NCBI GenBank assembly: GCA_028284635.1 | Contig: JANQRJ010000080.1 | Location: forward strand, 1-64,000 | Origin: Pelagicoccus sp. | GTDB taxonomy: Bacteria; Verrucomicrobiota; Verrucomicrobiia; Opitutales; Opitutaceae | Direction: 5' to 3' | DNA: 64,000 nt | In this document: positions 36,238 through 44,827 of the stretch, in pieces | How the letters are laid out: every line of letters starts with the position of its first letter | How positions within the stretch are numbered: position 1 is the first letter of the stretch | Translations under genes and position numbers: made by a program | Notes under the pieces: generated by a model | Told to the model about the DNA's origin: nothing | The model's database searches: none | The model's input: only the letters and a program-made list of their open reading frames with translations

Positions 36238-37770
36238 ATGAATCTGAAATGGAAAGATGTCTTGAGTGGCAAAGTGACTTCCATTCTTCCAGTTGTTCTG
36301 CTGATAGCTCTACTTGCTGTGATCGTGACCTATGTTGCGCCGAAGTTGCAGAGCTTTGCTGGCGCTGCTGATACCAGTGGATATTTGTCGAACGCCAAAT
36401 TGCTGACAGAAGGCGAGCTTACTGCTCGCACACGCCAGATTGGCGAGTTGGAGCTGTCGTTTGCGGAGAACAAACAACTTTTTCAGCCGCTTGGTTTTCA
36501 GGTTCAGGATGGCAGAGAAACAATGCATCCGACTTATCCATTTGGTTTGCCTCTATTGATTGCTATGCTCTCGCCTCTGCTTGGAAATGTCTTGGCGATA
36601 GAAGCCGTTCTTCTCCTTGTTGTGGCGCTTAGTATCTTTGGAGTGTATCTTCTATCGCGGGATATGTCATTGTCGCCATGGTGGTCTTTGCTCGCGGCAT
36701 CGATCGTTGGCCTATCTCCGATGTTTCTGTTTATGGCGATGGCGCCAATGACGGATGCTCTTTCGCTTTGCCAGATCGTTTGGTGCTTGCATTTCGCCCG
36801 TCGAGTTAGCCTAAACAGGCTCTACCCTGTAGCGTTGGGGTTGCTCTTCTCATTGCACGTTCTTGCCCGCCCGACCAATCTGCTGTTAGTTTTTCCGATC
36901 CTTTTGATTCTGTATCGGCAACCAAAAGAGCGAAGATTGGCGTTGATAGCGCTTTCCGGGGTCCCAGGGATGATATTCCTGTTGGCCATCAATGACGCCC
37001 TCTATGGGAGTCCGTTTGTTCTTGGCTACGAAAATGTGGGAAATTTGATGAAACTGGAGCATTTTCCGATGACTGTAAGACATTTCCTGTATTGGTTGTG
37101 CGTCTTGATTTTTCCACTGGTTGCCGTTTGCTTTGGAGTTTCCTTTTTTTGGTGGAGAAAACTGGGGGAGTCTCTAGCGATTCTTTGGGTTTGGGCTTTT
37201 CCTGTATCGATTTTCTATTCCTTTTACTATCATTCGCATGAAGCTTGGTGGTATCTCAGATTTATACTTCCCGTTTTTCCATCGGTCGCGATTGGGGGTT
37301 GTCTTGTTTTGAAGGAGATTTCAGAATCGACTGCCGCTAGATCCTGGCCTTTGCTAAGGTCTTTTTCGCTTCCGGCCCTTCTGCTTTTGATGGCTTCGTT
37401 GTGGGGAGTTTTCCAAACGAGAGAATTAGTTCACGTTGGAAATAGGAACAACGATACCTATGTCCTATGGACCGATTGGGCAAAGGACAACCTTGATGGC
37501 GATGCTCCGATCGTGTGTATGCAGTTCAGCGGAAATATATTCTACTATTTGGATAATCCGATTGCGCGTTACGACTGGATGACGGACTCTGACTGGTCTC
37601 GCATTCGGTCCGAATTCAGGCGATTGCAGCGACCGGTTTACGCGGCGCTGTTTTCCTTTGAAATCGATGGAACAAATCCCTTGGAAACAAAGGTTCCCGG
37701 ACCTTGGAGAGAGGTTGCTCGTCTTGGGCAGTGTACGGTTTTCGAGCTGCCTGCGGTCTCTCTTCCCTAG
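36238..37770 (+). CDS. Polytopic membrane protein, GT39/ArnT-like glycosyltransferase candidate
   Basis: 510 residues with about ten hydrophobic segments. The first periplasmic loop carries the acidic AADTSGYLSNAKLLTEG and HPTYPFGLPLLIAMLS segments that characterise PMT/ArnT-like GT-C enzymes. A short soluble C-terminal tail follows the last helix. These enzymes transfer sugars from polyprenyl-phosphate carriers outside the inner membrane. It is divergent from the gene at 34474, shares its AT-rich composition and is probably part of the same acquired glycan group. Confidence 0.65.
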   Translation: MNLKWKDVLSGKVTSILPVVLLIALLAVIVTYVAPKLQSFAGAADTSGYLSNAKLLTEGELTARTRQIGELELSFAENKQLFQPLGFQVQDGRETMHPTYPFGLPLLIAMLSPLLGNVLAIEAVLLLVVALSIFGVYLLSRDMSLSPWWSLLAASIVGLSPMFLFMAMAPMTDALSLCQIVWCLHFARRVSLNRLYPVALGLLFSLHVLARPTNLLLVFPILLILYRQPKERRLALIALSGVPGMIFLLAINDALYGSPFVLGYENVGNLMKLEHFPMTVRHFLYWLCVLIFPLVAVCFGVSFFWWRKLGESLAILWVWAFPVSIFYSFYYHSHEAWWYLRFILPVFPSVAIGGCLVLKEISESTAARSWPLLRSFSLPALLLLMASLWGVFQTRELVHVGNRNNDTYVLWTDWAKDNLDGDAPIVCMQFSGNIFYYLDNPIARYDWMTDSDWSRIRSEFRRLQRPVYAALFSFEIDGTNPLETKVPGPWREVARLGQCTVFELPAVSLP

Positions 37771-37791
37771 TGCTCTCTTTTAGGTGAGAAC

Positions 37792-39000
37792 CTAGTCAAC
37801 GAAGCAATCGAGAAGCACGGGTTCCGAACCTCTTTGATGGAACCAGCAAACGAGTTCTGAAACGAGGTCGAGGCGAAGTTGGAAGTGGCCGGGTTCGCGG
37901 AGGATGATGTGGATCTTAATCTCGATCGACTCTCCGGGCGCGATGTCCCGAGGGAGATGAAAACGGGCATGCTCGCCGATTTGAGCGCCGGTTGCGGGAT
38001 CGATCTTTTGCGTGCCTACATTCACAATGCCCGTCTCAGTCCCTTCGCCGTGGAGCCAGATCGCGTCCCCGGTATTCGATATCTGAAGATTTATCCAAAA
38101 AGGTACGCCTGTTTGCATCTCCAGCTGAGTTGCGTCGGCTTTCAGCGTGTGAGAAAGACCTTCTGCAGTGCGACTGTCGAGTTGGGTGGAGCCTTTTTGG
38201 AAAGAGAAGATTGCTGAGTCGTTGGCGAATTGCTTTAGAGATCCGCTAGCCTTCTCGCACGGTTCGCCGCGTCGCAAGGCGCTCCAGTTTTCATAGTCTA
38301 GAGAGAGATCTTGCGTCGGAAGTACGCGAAAGCGTGGCGAGGAGAAGCCAACGGTTTCGAAGCGGTTTTTCAGGTCCTCAATTTCGAGGTCGTTTTCGAG
38401 CACCTTGTAGTCACGCATCTCGCGTTGAGAGGCCTCCGTTTTGGAATGCTCTCCTACCGGTTCATTGAGTGCGATGATGCCTCCTTGCGTTAGGACGCGA
38501 TAGAATTCGCTTATGACTGCATCCTGATTAGGTACGTGGTGAAAGGTGTCGTAGCAGATGATGCGTTCTACCGATTCGTCTTCCAAGGGGAGATGGATAC
38601 CATCGAAGGGAAGAAGCTTCCAGTCGCCGTTTTTGCGCATGGGCACAGGGTAGTCCTCGAAAAGTCGCCTGCCTAGTTCCAGAGCGGTTTCGGATACGTC
38701 GATGGCGGTGACATCGCAGCCCATTTGCCAAAGCGCTTTGGCTATCCAGCAGGTGCCGGCGCCGAAATCCAACACGCGGGTACCTGGACCGAGTCGCAGC
38801 TCCTCCAGCACCATACCGAGGCTGAGCAAATGGCGGGAGGTTTCCATGGGCGTGGCGAAAGGCTTGCCCATCTGGAATTCAGGGAGGACGAGATTCTTGT
38901 AGTAGTTGTCCGAGTGATGGTTGAATTCTTCGATGCTGGTCTCCGCGATCAGCTGTTTCGGGTCGATGTAGGACTCCTCGGTCGTCTCCTCGGCGCTCAT
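37792..39000 (-). CDS. Class I SAM methyltransferase with C-terminal beta-sandwich-like domain
   Basis: 402 residues from the ATG at 39000; upstream in-frame sequence is a shadow of dusB. Motif I (RVLDFGAGTCWIAKAL), VTAIDVSETALELG and IICYDTFHHVPNQDAVISEF mark a Rossmann methyltransferase (about 80-210). The last ~120 residues (AEGLSHTLKADATQLEMQ... FHLPRDIAPGESIEIKIHI) look like a beta-sandwich, comparable to glycan-binding domains on polysaccharide-modifying enzymes. With the two membrane proteins it suggests surface-glycan methylation; that is inference. Confidence 0.8.
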   Translation of the reverse strand: MSAEETTEESYIDPKQLIAETSIEEFNHHSDNYYKNLVLPEFQMGKPFATPMETSRHLLSLGMVLEELRLGPGTRVLDFGAGTCWIAKALWQMGCDVTAIDVSETALELGRRLFEDYPVPMRKNGDWKLLPFDGIHLPLEDESVERIICYDTFHHVPNQDAVISEFYRVLTQGGIIALNEPVGEHSKTEASQREMRDYKVLENDLEIEDLKNRFETVGFSSPRFRVLPTQDLSLDYENWSALRRGEPCEKASGSLKQFANDSAIFSFQKGSTQLDSRTAEGLSHTLKADATQLEMQTGVPFWINLQISNTGDAIWLHGEGTETGIVNVGTQKIDPATGAQIGEHARFHLPRDIAPGESIEIKIHIILREPGHFQLRLDLVSELVCWFHQRGSEPVLLDCFVD

Positions 39001-39127
39001 GTTCACCGAGATGGATGAATGCCTAGGCCATGTCGAGGTTGCAGCGAGGTCGAGCGGCCGGTAGATCTTCGCGTCTGTTGGCTTGCTCTGCTCGTGCTGG
39101 GAGTTTTTACGAGGTTCGCGTTTTCCT

Positions 39128-40252
39128 ATGAAGATCGGAGGTCTAGAGCTTGAGTCTCGTTTGTTTCTTTCGCCGTTGGCGGGGTACACGAACTTGCCGT
39201 TTCGCTTGACGGTGAAGGGCTTGGGTGGGCTTGGATTGGTGACCACCGATCTGGTGAACGCTCGTTCGTTGCTGGAGGGTCGACCCGTGGCATTCAAGAT
39301 GATTGCGACCGATGCGCGTGAGCAGCCCATGGCGGTGCAGCTTTTCGGGGGCGTGACTGAGGAGATGCGGGATGCGGCGGTGATTGCCCAGGAGCGGGGC
39401 GCCCAGTCGGTGGACATCAACATGGGCTGCCCGGTTAAGAAGGTGGTCAAGACGGGAAGCGGATCGTCCATGATGAAGGACCTGGAGGGCACGGCAGCGC
39501 TGGTGAGGGGCATGATCGAGGCGGTGGACATTCCGGTGACGGCGAAGATGCGACTGGGTTGGGATTCGGAGAATATCACTGCTCCAGACTTGGCATGCGC
39601 CTTGGAAGATGTGGGTGTATCCGCAATATTCATACATGGCCGCACGCGAGCTCAGGGATTTTCAGGGAATGTGGATCTGGAGGGGATTCGCTTGGTGAAG
39701 GAGGCAGTTAAGTCGATCCCGGTAATCGGCAATGGCGATGTGACGACGCCGCAGGCGGCTCGGGCTATGCTGGAGCGTACGGGCTGCGATGGGGTGAGCA
39801 TCGGACGCGGGGCGTTCTACAATCCCTGGATCTTTCGCCAGACGGTCCATTTTTTGGATACGGGAGAGCTTTTGCCGGATCCGTCTTTCGAGGAGCGGTT
39901 GGAGTTGATGGGCATCCATTTGGATCGCATGATCGAGTTCTACGGAGAGCTGAAGGGCTGTATCCATTTTCGCAAGGTGGCGATGTGGTATGCGAAACGC
40001 TTCGGCCCTTCGAAGTTCTTCAAGGATCGCATGATCCGGGTGGAGAGTCGGGCTCACTATGACGAGATCCTGGCTGACTATGTGGCTTGGCGACGGCAGT
40101 TCTGCGACGATTCGGGCGAATTGCTGGAAAAGTACCGACCTGCTCCGCAGTATTCGTCGATCACGGATCCTTCGACAAGCTCAGGACTGGGTCCTTTGGC
40201 AAGCTCGGCGGATCGGATCAAGGTACCGAAGGGGCCCGTGGAGAAGTGGTAG
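39128..40252 (+). CDS. dusB: tRNA-dihydrouridine synthase
   Basis: 374 residues from the ATG at 39128. It shows SPLAGYTNLPFR, the SVDINMGCPVKKVVKTGSGS segment with the catalytic cysteine, IPVTAKMRLGWD, IHGRTRAQGFSG, PVIGNGDVTTPQAARAML and GRGAFYNPWIF. The FMN enzyme reduces uridines in tRNA D-loops. The last ~30 residues (ITDPSTSSGLGPLASSADR...) are encoded partly by a CCTTCGACAAGCTCAGGA repeat and look like a repeat-derived tail rather than native Dus sequence. The DusB subtype is by overall similarity. Confidence 0.9.
   Translation: MKIGGLELESRLFLSPLAGYTNLPFRLTVKGLGGLGLVTTDLVNARSLLEGRPVAFKMIATDAREQPMAVQLFGGVTEEMRDAAVIAQERGAQSVDINMGCPVKKVVKTGSGSSMMKDLEGTAALVRGMIEAVDIPVTAKMRLGWDSENITAPDLACALEDVGVSAIFIHGRTRAQGFSGNVDLEGIRLVKEAVKSIPVIGNGDVTTPQAARAMLERTGCDGVSIGRGAFYNPWIFRQTVHFLDTGELLPDPSFEERLELMGIHLDRMIEFYGELKGCIHFRKVAMWYAKRFGPSKFFKDRMIRVESRAHYDEILADYVAWRRQFCDDSGELLEKYRPAPQYSSITDPSTSSGLGPLASSADRIKVPKGPVEKW
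40169..40186. repeat. CTTCGACAAGCTCAGG dispersed motif within the dusB 3' end
   Basis: CCTTCGACAAGCTCAGGA, matching 26772-26789 (one difference) and more weakly 16018-16032. Translated in other frames this word gives the familiar spurious peptide FDKLRTG; in dusB it gives DPSTSSG. Confidence 0.7.
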
Positions 40253-40262
40253 GCTGTAGGTT

Positions 40263-40286
40263 GGGGTTCTGGGTACCGGGTCCGGG
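40263..40286 (+). repeat. G-rich repeat, potential G-quadruplex
   Basis: GGGGTTCTGGGTACCGGG then TCCGGG: four G-runs with 3-4-nt loops, in the dusB-amt gap. It resembles the copies inside the M32 and GTPase genes. Confidence 0.65.
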
Positions 40287-40293
40287 CCTTTGA

Positions 40294-40371
40294 GGTAGGG
40301 ACCGCTCGGCGTCGATCGGGCCGCGATGCAGGATCCATTCTCCACGGCCCGCTCGGCGATCGGGCCCTACC
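40294..40371. repeat. Orphan REP-like palindrome (RAYT type)
   Basis: GGTAGGGACCGCTCGGCG... (40294-40324) pairs with ...TCGGGCCCTACC (40344-40371). The loop contains GCAGGATCCATTC, the reverse of the shared GAATGGATCCTGC core. The stem matches the RAYT-flanking palindromes. Confidence 0.85.
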
Positions 40372-40452
40372 ACTGTTTTTTGCATTGCCGCTTTGGGGGG
40401 CGGCTTTTTTGGTTGGTGGTTTCCTCCCTTTTTTAACCAACCCCCCTCCGAT

Positions 40453-41748
40453 ATGAAACGAACGCTTTCCTTCGTCGCGTCCGCGCTTTTCCTTTGTCTT
40501 CCCGTCTTGGCCCAGGCCCAGGAGGAACCGACCCTCGATACGGGCGATACGGCCTGGATGATTGTCGCTACCGCGCTGGTCCTTTTCATGACCCTACCGG
40601 GACTGGCGCTTTTCTATGGCGGTCTAGTCCGAGCGAAGAACGTGCTGTCAGTCCTGATGCAGTGCTTCGCTATTTGCTCCGTGATGTCGATTTTGTGGGT
40701 TGTTTTTGGATACAGTTTGGCGGTTACGGGGGATGGTCCGATCATTGGTGGGTTGGACTACGCTTTTCTCAGACACATGACGGTGGACTCGTTGTCCGGC
40801 ACGATTCCGGAGAGCGTTTTCGTAACCTTTCAGATGACGTTTGCTATCATCACGCCGGCTCTGATCGTCGGCGCCTTCGCGGAGCGGATCAAGTTCTCGG
40901 CGGTCATGCTGTTCAGCATCCTGTGGTTCGTCTGTTCCTACATCCCGATTTGGCACATGGCCTGGTCGGGCAACGGTCTTTTCCATCGTTGGCACGTGCT
41001 TGATTTTGCGGGTGGCACGGTGGTGCACATCAATGCGGCGATGGCGGGTCTTGTCGGCTGTTTGATGGTGGGCAAGCGCAAGGGGGCCTTTCAGGAGCCG
41101 ATCAAGCCGCATAGCCTGCCGCTTACGGTGGTCGGAGCTTCGATGCTTTGGGTTGGTTGGTTTGGCTTCAACGCCGGCAGCGCGGTTGGAGCCAATGGTT
41201 CGGCCGGCATGGCCATGTTGGTGACTCAGATCGCTTGCGCCTCATCGGCTTTGACGTGGATGGCGATGGAGTGGATGAAGCATGGCAAGGCGTCGGTGCT
41301 CGGTATCGCCACCGGCGCGGTGGCGGGATTGGTGGCGATCACCCCGGCTTCGGGCAATTCGGGTCCGATGGGGGCCATCCTGATCGGCGTGGCTTCTGCG
41401 ATCTGCTGTTACTTGGTCGCGGTCAAGCTGAAGTTCGTCTTCAAGTTCGACGACAGCCTGGACGTGTTTGGCGTGCATGGTGTCGGTGGTATAGTGGGGG
41501 CGATTCTCACTGGCGTGGTTGCGGCGCCGGCTCTCGGTGGTCTTGGCTTTGCTGACGGCGTCGAGAGCATGGGGCAACAGGTTTGGGGGCAAACGGTTAG
41601 CGTGCTCATCACCATAGCCTGGAGCGGCGGCGTCTCGGTTGTCCTTTTCTTCTTGGTGGACAAGATCGTCGGTCTTCGCGTCTCGTCCGACAGCGAGTTG
41701 CGTGGCTTGGACTTGAGTGACCACGATGAACAGGGCTATGACTTGTAG
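40453..41748 (+). CDS. amt: Ammonium transporter (Amt/MEP/Rh family)
   Basis: 431 residues from the ATG at 40453, with a cleavable signal (SALFLCLPVLAQA) as in E. coli AmtB. Family segments include GLALFYGGLVRAKNVLSVLM, WHMAWSGNGLFHRW, GGTVVHINAAMAGLVG (first pore His), GWFGFNAGSAVG and VFGVHGVGGIVGAILTGV (second pore His). About eleven transmembrane helices. It moves ammonium across the inner membrane. No glnK (PII) gene is adjacent, which is unusual for amt. Confidence 0.95.
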   Translation: MKRTLSFVASALFLCLPVLAQAQEEPTLDTGDTAWMIVATALVLFMTLPGLALFYGGLVRAKNVLSVLMQCFAICSVMSILWVVFGYSLAVTGDGPIIGGLDYAFLRHMTVDSLSGTIPESVFVTFQMTFAIITPALIVGAFAERIKFSAVMLFSILWFVCSYIPIWHMAWSGNGLFHRWHVLDFAGGTVVHINAAMAGLVGCLMVGKRKGAFQEPIKPHSLPLTVVGASMLWVGWFGFNAGSAVGANGSAGMAMLVTQIACASSALTWMAMEWMKHGKASVLGIATGAVAGLVAITPASGNSGPMGAILIGVASAICCYLVAVKLKFVFKFDDSLDVFGVHGVGGIVGAILTGVVAAPALGGLGFADGVESMGQQVWGQTVSVLITIAWSGGVSVVLFFLVDKIVGLRVSSDSELRGLDLSDHDEQGYDL

Positions 41749-41757
41749 CTTGCTTGG

Positions 41758-41873
41758 TTAATCTTAATCCTAATCTTCCTCGTCCTCTTGATCCGCGTAG
41801 AAGGCCAAAGTCTTGCGACTTCGGCTACTGGCTTTGGGGGGAGGAGGATTAGGAGGAAGATTAGGATTAGGAG
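41758..41873. repeat. TTAGGAGG-family hairpin, right arm supplying a ribosome-binding site
   Basis: TAATCCTAATCTTCCTC in the left arm (within 41758-41788) is complementary to GAGGAAGATTAGGATTA in the right arm (within 41841-41873). The loop carries the CCAAAGTCTTGCGACTTCGG word of another hairpin family. The right arm runs into AGGAGGAG just upstream of the TatT ATG. Confidence 0.75.
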
Positions 41874-41882
41874 GAGAATTTT

Positions 41883-42791
41883 ATGAAGAAGCTCACGATT
41901 TGTATCCAAGCTCTCTTTGCGCTGCTTTTGGTTAGTGGCTGCTCTGTCAAGCAGATCGCGGTGAACCAGCTGGGCGACGCCCTCTCGGGTGGTGGCGACG
42001 TCTTTGCGTCGGATGACGATCCGGAGCTAGTTGGCGATGCTCTGCCTTTCAGTCTCAAGCTGATGGAGAGCATTCTGGCGGAGACCCCGCAGCATGAGGG
42101 CCTGCTGACTTCGCTAGCTAGCGGCTTTACCCAATATGCCTATGGCTGGGCTCAGCTTCCTGCGGATATGATCGAGGACGAGGACTACGATCGGGCTGTC
42201 GAGTTGCGCGAGCGGGCCATAAGGCTCTACCAGAGAGCCAACCGCTACGGGATGCGGGGCTTGGAGGTTCGGTATCCAGGCTTTGAGGACGATTTGCGCC
42301 GAGACGAAGCCTTGGCTTTGTCCCAACTCGGGGCTGCTGACGTCGAATTGCTCTACTGGGCCGCTCTTTCCTGGGGAGGGGCCATTTCGCTTTCGCTCGA
42401 CAATGTGGATCTGCTCGGCGACCTGACATACGTCGAATCGATGATGGAGCGAGCTCTCGAGCTGGATCCGGACTGGGGCGATGGATCGCTGCCCGCTTTT
42501 TTTCTGGCCTACGAGATCAGCCGTCTGAACGGAGAGGGCGATCCGGTGGAAAACGCAACGCGTTACTACCGCCGAGCTTTGGAGCTTTCTGGCGGACGGC
42601 TTGCCTCGGTCCATGTGGCCTTTGCCGAATCGGTTGCCGTCGAGCTGGGGGACAAGGAGCTTTTTATCGACACGCTGAACAAGGCTCTGGAAATCGATGT
42701 CGACGCCTATCCGTCGGATCGCTTGAACAATCTTCTCTATCAGACGCGAGCTCGTTGGCTGCTGCAGCGCCTCGACTGGTATTTTCTGTAG
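41883..42791 (+). CDS. TRAP transporter TatT-family lipoprotein
   Basis: 302 residues with a lipoprotein signal (IQALFALLLVSGC). It has the conserved TatT start (SVKQIAVNQLGDALSGGG), PELVGDALPFSLKLMESILA and helical TPR-like repeats (YDRAVELRERAIRLYQRANR). In known examples TatT trimers dock with a DctP-type binding protein in the periplasm and are thought to help deliver hydrophobic ligands. Here a DctP-like gene follows, but no DctQ/DctM permease lies in the window. The Shine-Dalgarno AGGAGGAG is part of a repeat hairpin. Confidence 0.87.
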   Translation: MKKLTICIQALFALLLVSGCSVKQIAVNQLGDALSGGGDVFASDDDPELVGDALPFSLKLMESILAETPQHEGLLTSLASGFTQYAYGWAQLPADMIEDEDYDRAVELRERAIRLYQRANRYGMRGLEVRYPGFEDDLRRDEALALSQLGAADVELLYWAALSWGGAISLSLDNVDLLGDLTYVESMMERALELDPDWGDGSLPAFFLAYEISRLNGEGDPVENATRYYRRALELSGGRLASVHVAFAESVAVELGDKELFIDTLNKALEIDVDAYPSDRLNNLLYQTRARWLLQRLDWYFL

Positions 42792-42916
42792 AAAGCTTTC
42801 GCATAGCGGCGTCTGGTTGCGCGTCGAAAGCGAAACGTTTCGACATGGCGCCATTTTCGAGCGTTTAAGCGCTTGAGTCCTGCGTGCGAAGACGAGAGAC
42901 CAAGACCCTCAATCTT

Positions 42917-43945
42917 ATGAAGACAGTCAGCATTCTTTTCCGATTCCTTGCTTTGAGCCTCTTGCTTGCGGTCGGCTTTTCCGTCGCTCCTGAGGCGGAG
43001 GCCCGTCGACAGAACTTGCGCCTGACCACGCTGGCTCCGAAGGACTCGTCTTTCGACAAGTCCCTGAAGCGCATGGGCCAAGAGTGGCGGAAGGCGACGA
43101 GGAATCAGGTCAACCTGATCGTCTTCGCCGGCGGAGTGCAGGGTGGCGAAACGGCAATGATCGATCGCATGCGAGTCAACCAGACCCAGGCGGCGTTGAT
43201 CACGGGAGTCGGCCTTGCGGAGATCGATCCTGCGGTAGCTGGCTTGCAGCAGATTCCCATGATGTTCCACACTTTGGATGAGCTGGCTCATGTGGTAGAG
43301 ACGCTCTCCCCGATGCTCGAGAAACGTATTCGCGACAAGGGCTTCGTGGTGCTGACCTGGATCGATACGGGATGGGTTCGTATTTTCAGCAAGCAGCTGC
43401 TCGAGACGCCGGCAGACATGGAGCGCGGGAAGCTTTTCACCTGGGCCGGCGATACCAAGCAGACCGATCTCCTGAAGAGGCTGGGCTTCCGCCCCGTGCC
43501 GATCGACAGCACTGACATTACGTCGAGTTTGCAGACCGGCCTGATCGATATCGTGCCTATGCCTCCGTTCTACGCCTTGGCTTCCCAAAGCTACAAGTCT
43601 GCTCCGCACATGCTGGATATCCGCTACACGCCGCTGGTCGGAGCGGTTATTGTTTCCGCTCCGGTCTGGGATCGCATCTCTCCGGAGAATCAGGCTGCGA
43701 TGAAGGAGATCGCTCGGCGTGTCGGAAAGGAAATGACGCAAGCTGGTCGCGAGGAAAACGAGTCGGCGATCCGGGTGATGCGCGAGAAGTTTGGTCTGAA
43801 GGTGCGCGAGAGCGACGAGTCGGTGATCGCCGCTTGGGAGAAAAAGTCTGAAGAAGCGTATTCGATTATTCGAGACACCACCGTACCAGCGGAAATCTTC
43901 GACGAAGTGGTTCGCTTGCTCGCGGCCTACCGGGCGGGGGAGTAG
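42917..43945 (+). CDS. TRAP transporter substrate-binding protein, DctP/TP0957-like
   Basis: 342 residues from the ATG at 42917, with a signal peptide (LALSLLLAVGFSVAPEAEA). The DctP fold shows in LRLTTLAPKDSSFDKSLKRM, VNLIVFAGGVQGGETAMIDR, GLAEIDPAVAGLQQIPMMF and DSTDITSSLQTGLIDIVPMP. It binds a ligand in the periplasm for a TRAP permease. The partner TatT gene is directly upstream. No permease gene follows: the next gene is convergent yebC. Confidence 0.87.
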   Translation: MKTVSILFRFLALSLLLAVGFSVAPEAEARRQNLRLTTLAPKDSSFDKSLKRMGQEWRKATRNQVNLIVFAGGVQGGETAMIDRMRVNQTQAALITGVGLAEIDPAVAGLQQIPMMFHTLDELAHVVETLSPMLEKRIRDKGFVVLTWIDTGWVRIFSKQLLETPADMERGKLFTWAGDTKQTDLLKRLGFRPVPIDSTDITSSLQTGLIDIVPMPPFYALASQSYKSAPHMLDIRYTPLVGAVIVSAPVWDRISPENQAAMKEIARRVGKEMTQAGREENESAIRVMREKFGLKVRESDESVIAAWEKKSEEAYSIIRDTTVPAEIFDEVVRLLAAYRAGE

Positions 43946-43953
43946 CTTTGAAA

Positions 43954-44028
43954 GTAGCGCGAAGCTTCAGCCCGCGACCGCAGTGCAGGACCCATTCTTC
44001 GCGGACGCGGGCTGAAGCTCCGCGCTAC
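43954..44028. repeat. REP-like hairpin, GTAGCGCGAAGCTTCAGCCC stem
   Basis: Arms 43954-43976 and 44006-44028 pair with one mismatch; the loop contains GCAGGACCCATTC (shared core, reverse). It lies between convergent genes. Confidence 0.85.
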
Positions 44029-44029
44029 T

Positions 44030-44773
44030 CTACTCCTCGATCAGGCCTTCGGCGATGTCGGCGCTGTGGAAGACGTTTTGCACGTCGTCTAGGTCGTCTA
44101 GAGCTTCGATCAGGGCCATGACTTGCTTGGCTTGAGAGGCGTCGCTGATCGGAGTCAGCGTCTCGGGGAGATAGGCGATTTCGGAGTTCGCTACGGCAAT
44201 ATCGGCGTCGGAAAGAGCGTGGCTGACGGAATCGTATTCGGAGAGCGGCGCGAGGACTTCGAAGTACTCTTCCTCGGCTTTGATGTCTTCGGCTCCGGCC
44301 TCGAGGGCCACGTCCATTAGCTTCTCCTCGTCGGTCTGCTCCTTTTCCACGATGAATTGACCGCAGCGCTTGAACATGAAAGCGACGGCGTTCGCCCCGG
44401 CGAGGTTGCCGCCGCGCTTGGTGAAGGTGGAGCGCACTTCGGAGGCGGCGCGGTTCTTGTTGTCGGTGGTGACTTCGACGATCACGGCGACGCCGTGCGG
44501 GGCGTAGCCTTCGTATACGAATTCTTCATACACCACTCCAGGCAGTTCGCCAGTGCCTTTCTTGATGGCCCGTTCGATGTTGTCCGAGGGCATGTTTTCC
44601 GCTCGCGCTTTGAGGAGCACGGTGCGGAGCTTGGGGTTCATGTCGGGATCGCCGCCGCCGTTTTTCGCGGCGAGGGTGATGTCCTTGGAGATGCGGCTGA
44701 AGATCTTGCCGCGCTTGGCGTCAGCGGCGCCTTTTTTGTGCTTGATGGTGGACCACTTGCTATGACCTGACAT
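44030..44773 (-). CDS. yebC: YebC/PmpR-family protein
   Basis: 247 residues, full length. The diagnostic N-terminus MSGHSKWSTIKHKKGAADAK and ARAENMPSDNIERAIKKGTG, EGYAPHGVAVIVEVTTDNKN and GGNLAGANAVAFMF are all present. The family includes DNA-binding regulators and ribosome-associated factors that resolve polyproline stalling; which role applies here cannot be read from sequence. It lies downstream of yidC on the same strand, with a G-rich repeat in the gap. Confidence 0.95.
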   Translation of the reverse strand: MSGHSKWSTIKHKKGAADAKRGKIFSRISKDITLAAKNGGGDPDMNPKLRTVLLKARAENMPSDNIERAIKKGTGELPGVVYEEFVYEGYAPHGVAVIVEVTTDNKNRAASEVRSTFTKRGGNLAGANAVAFMFKRCGQFIVEKEQTDEEKLMDVALEAGAEDIKAEEEYFEVLAPLSEYDSVSHALSDADIAVANSEIAYLPETLTPISDASQAKQVMALIEALDDLDDVQNVFHSADIAEGLIEE

Positions 44774-44779
44774 GGCGTT

Positions 44780-44813
44780 GGGGTGTTGGGTATTCGGTTT
44801 TTGGGTACTAGGG
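44780..44813 (+). repeat. G-rich repeat between yidC and yebC
   Basis: GGGGTGTTGGG, then GGTTTTTGGGTACTAGGG: a looser member of the GGGTTCTGGG family. Confidence 0.5.
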
Positions 44814-44827
44814 TTCTTGGCGGGAGG

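Noticed and set aside
40087..40293. Frame encoding GSFDKLRTGSFGKLGG
   Set aside because: This peptide is a known by-product of the CTTCGACAAGCTCAGG repeat, in a wrong frame of dusB.
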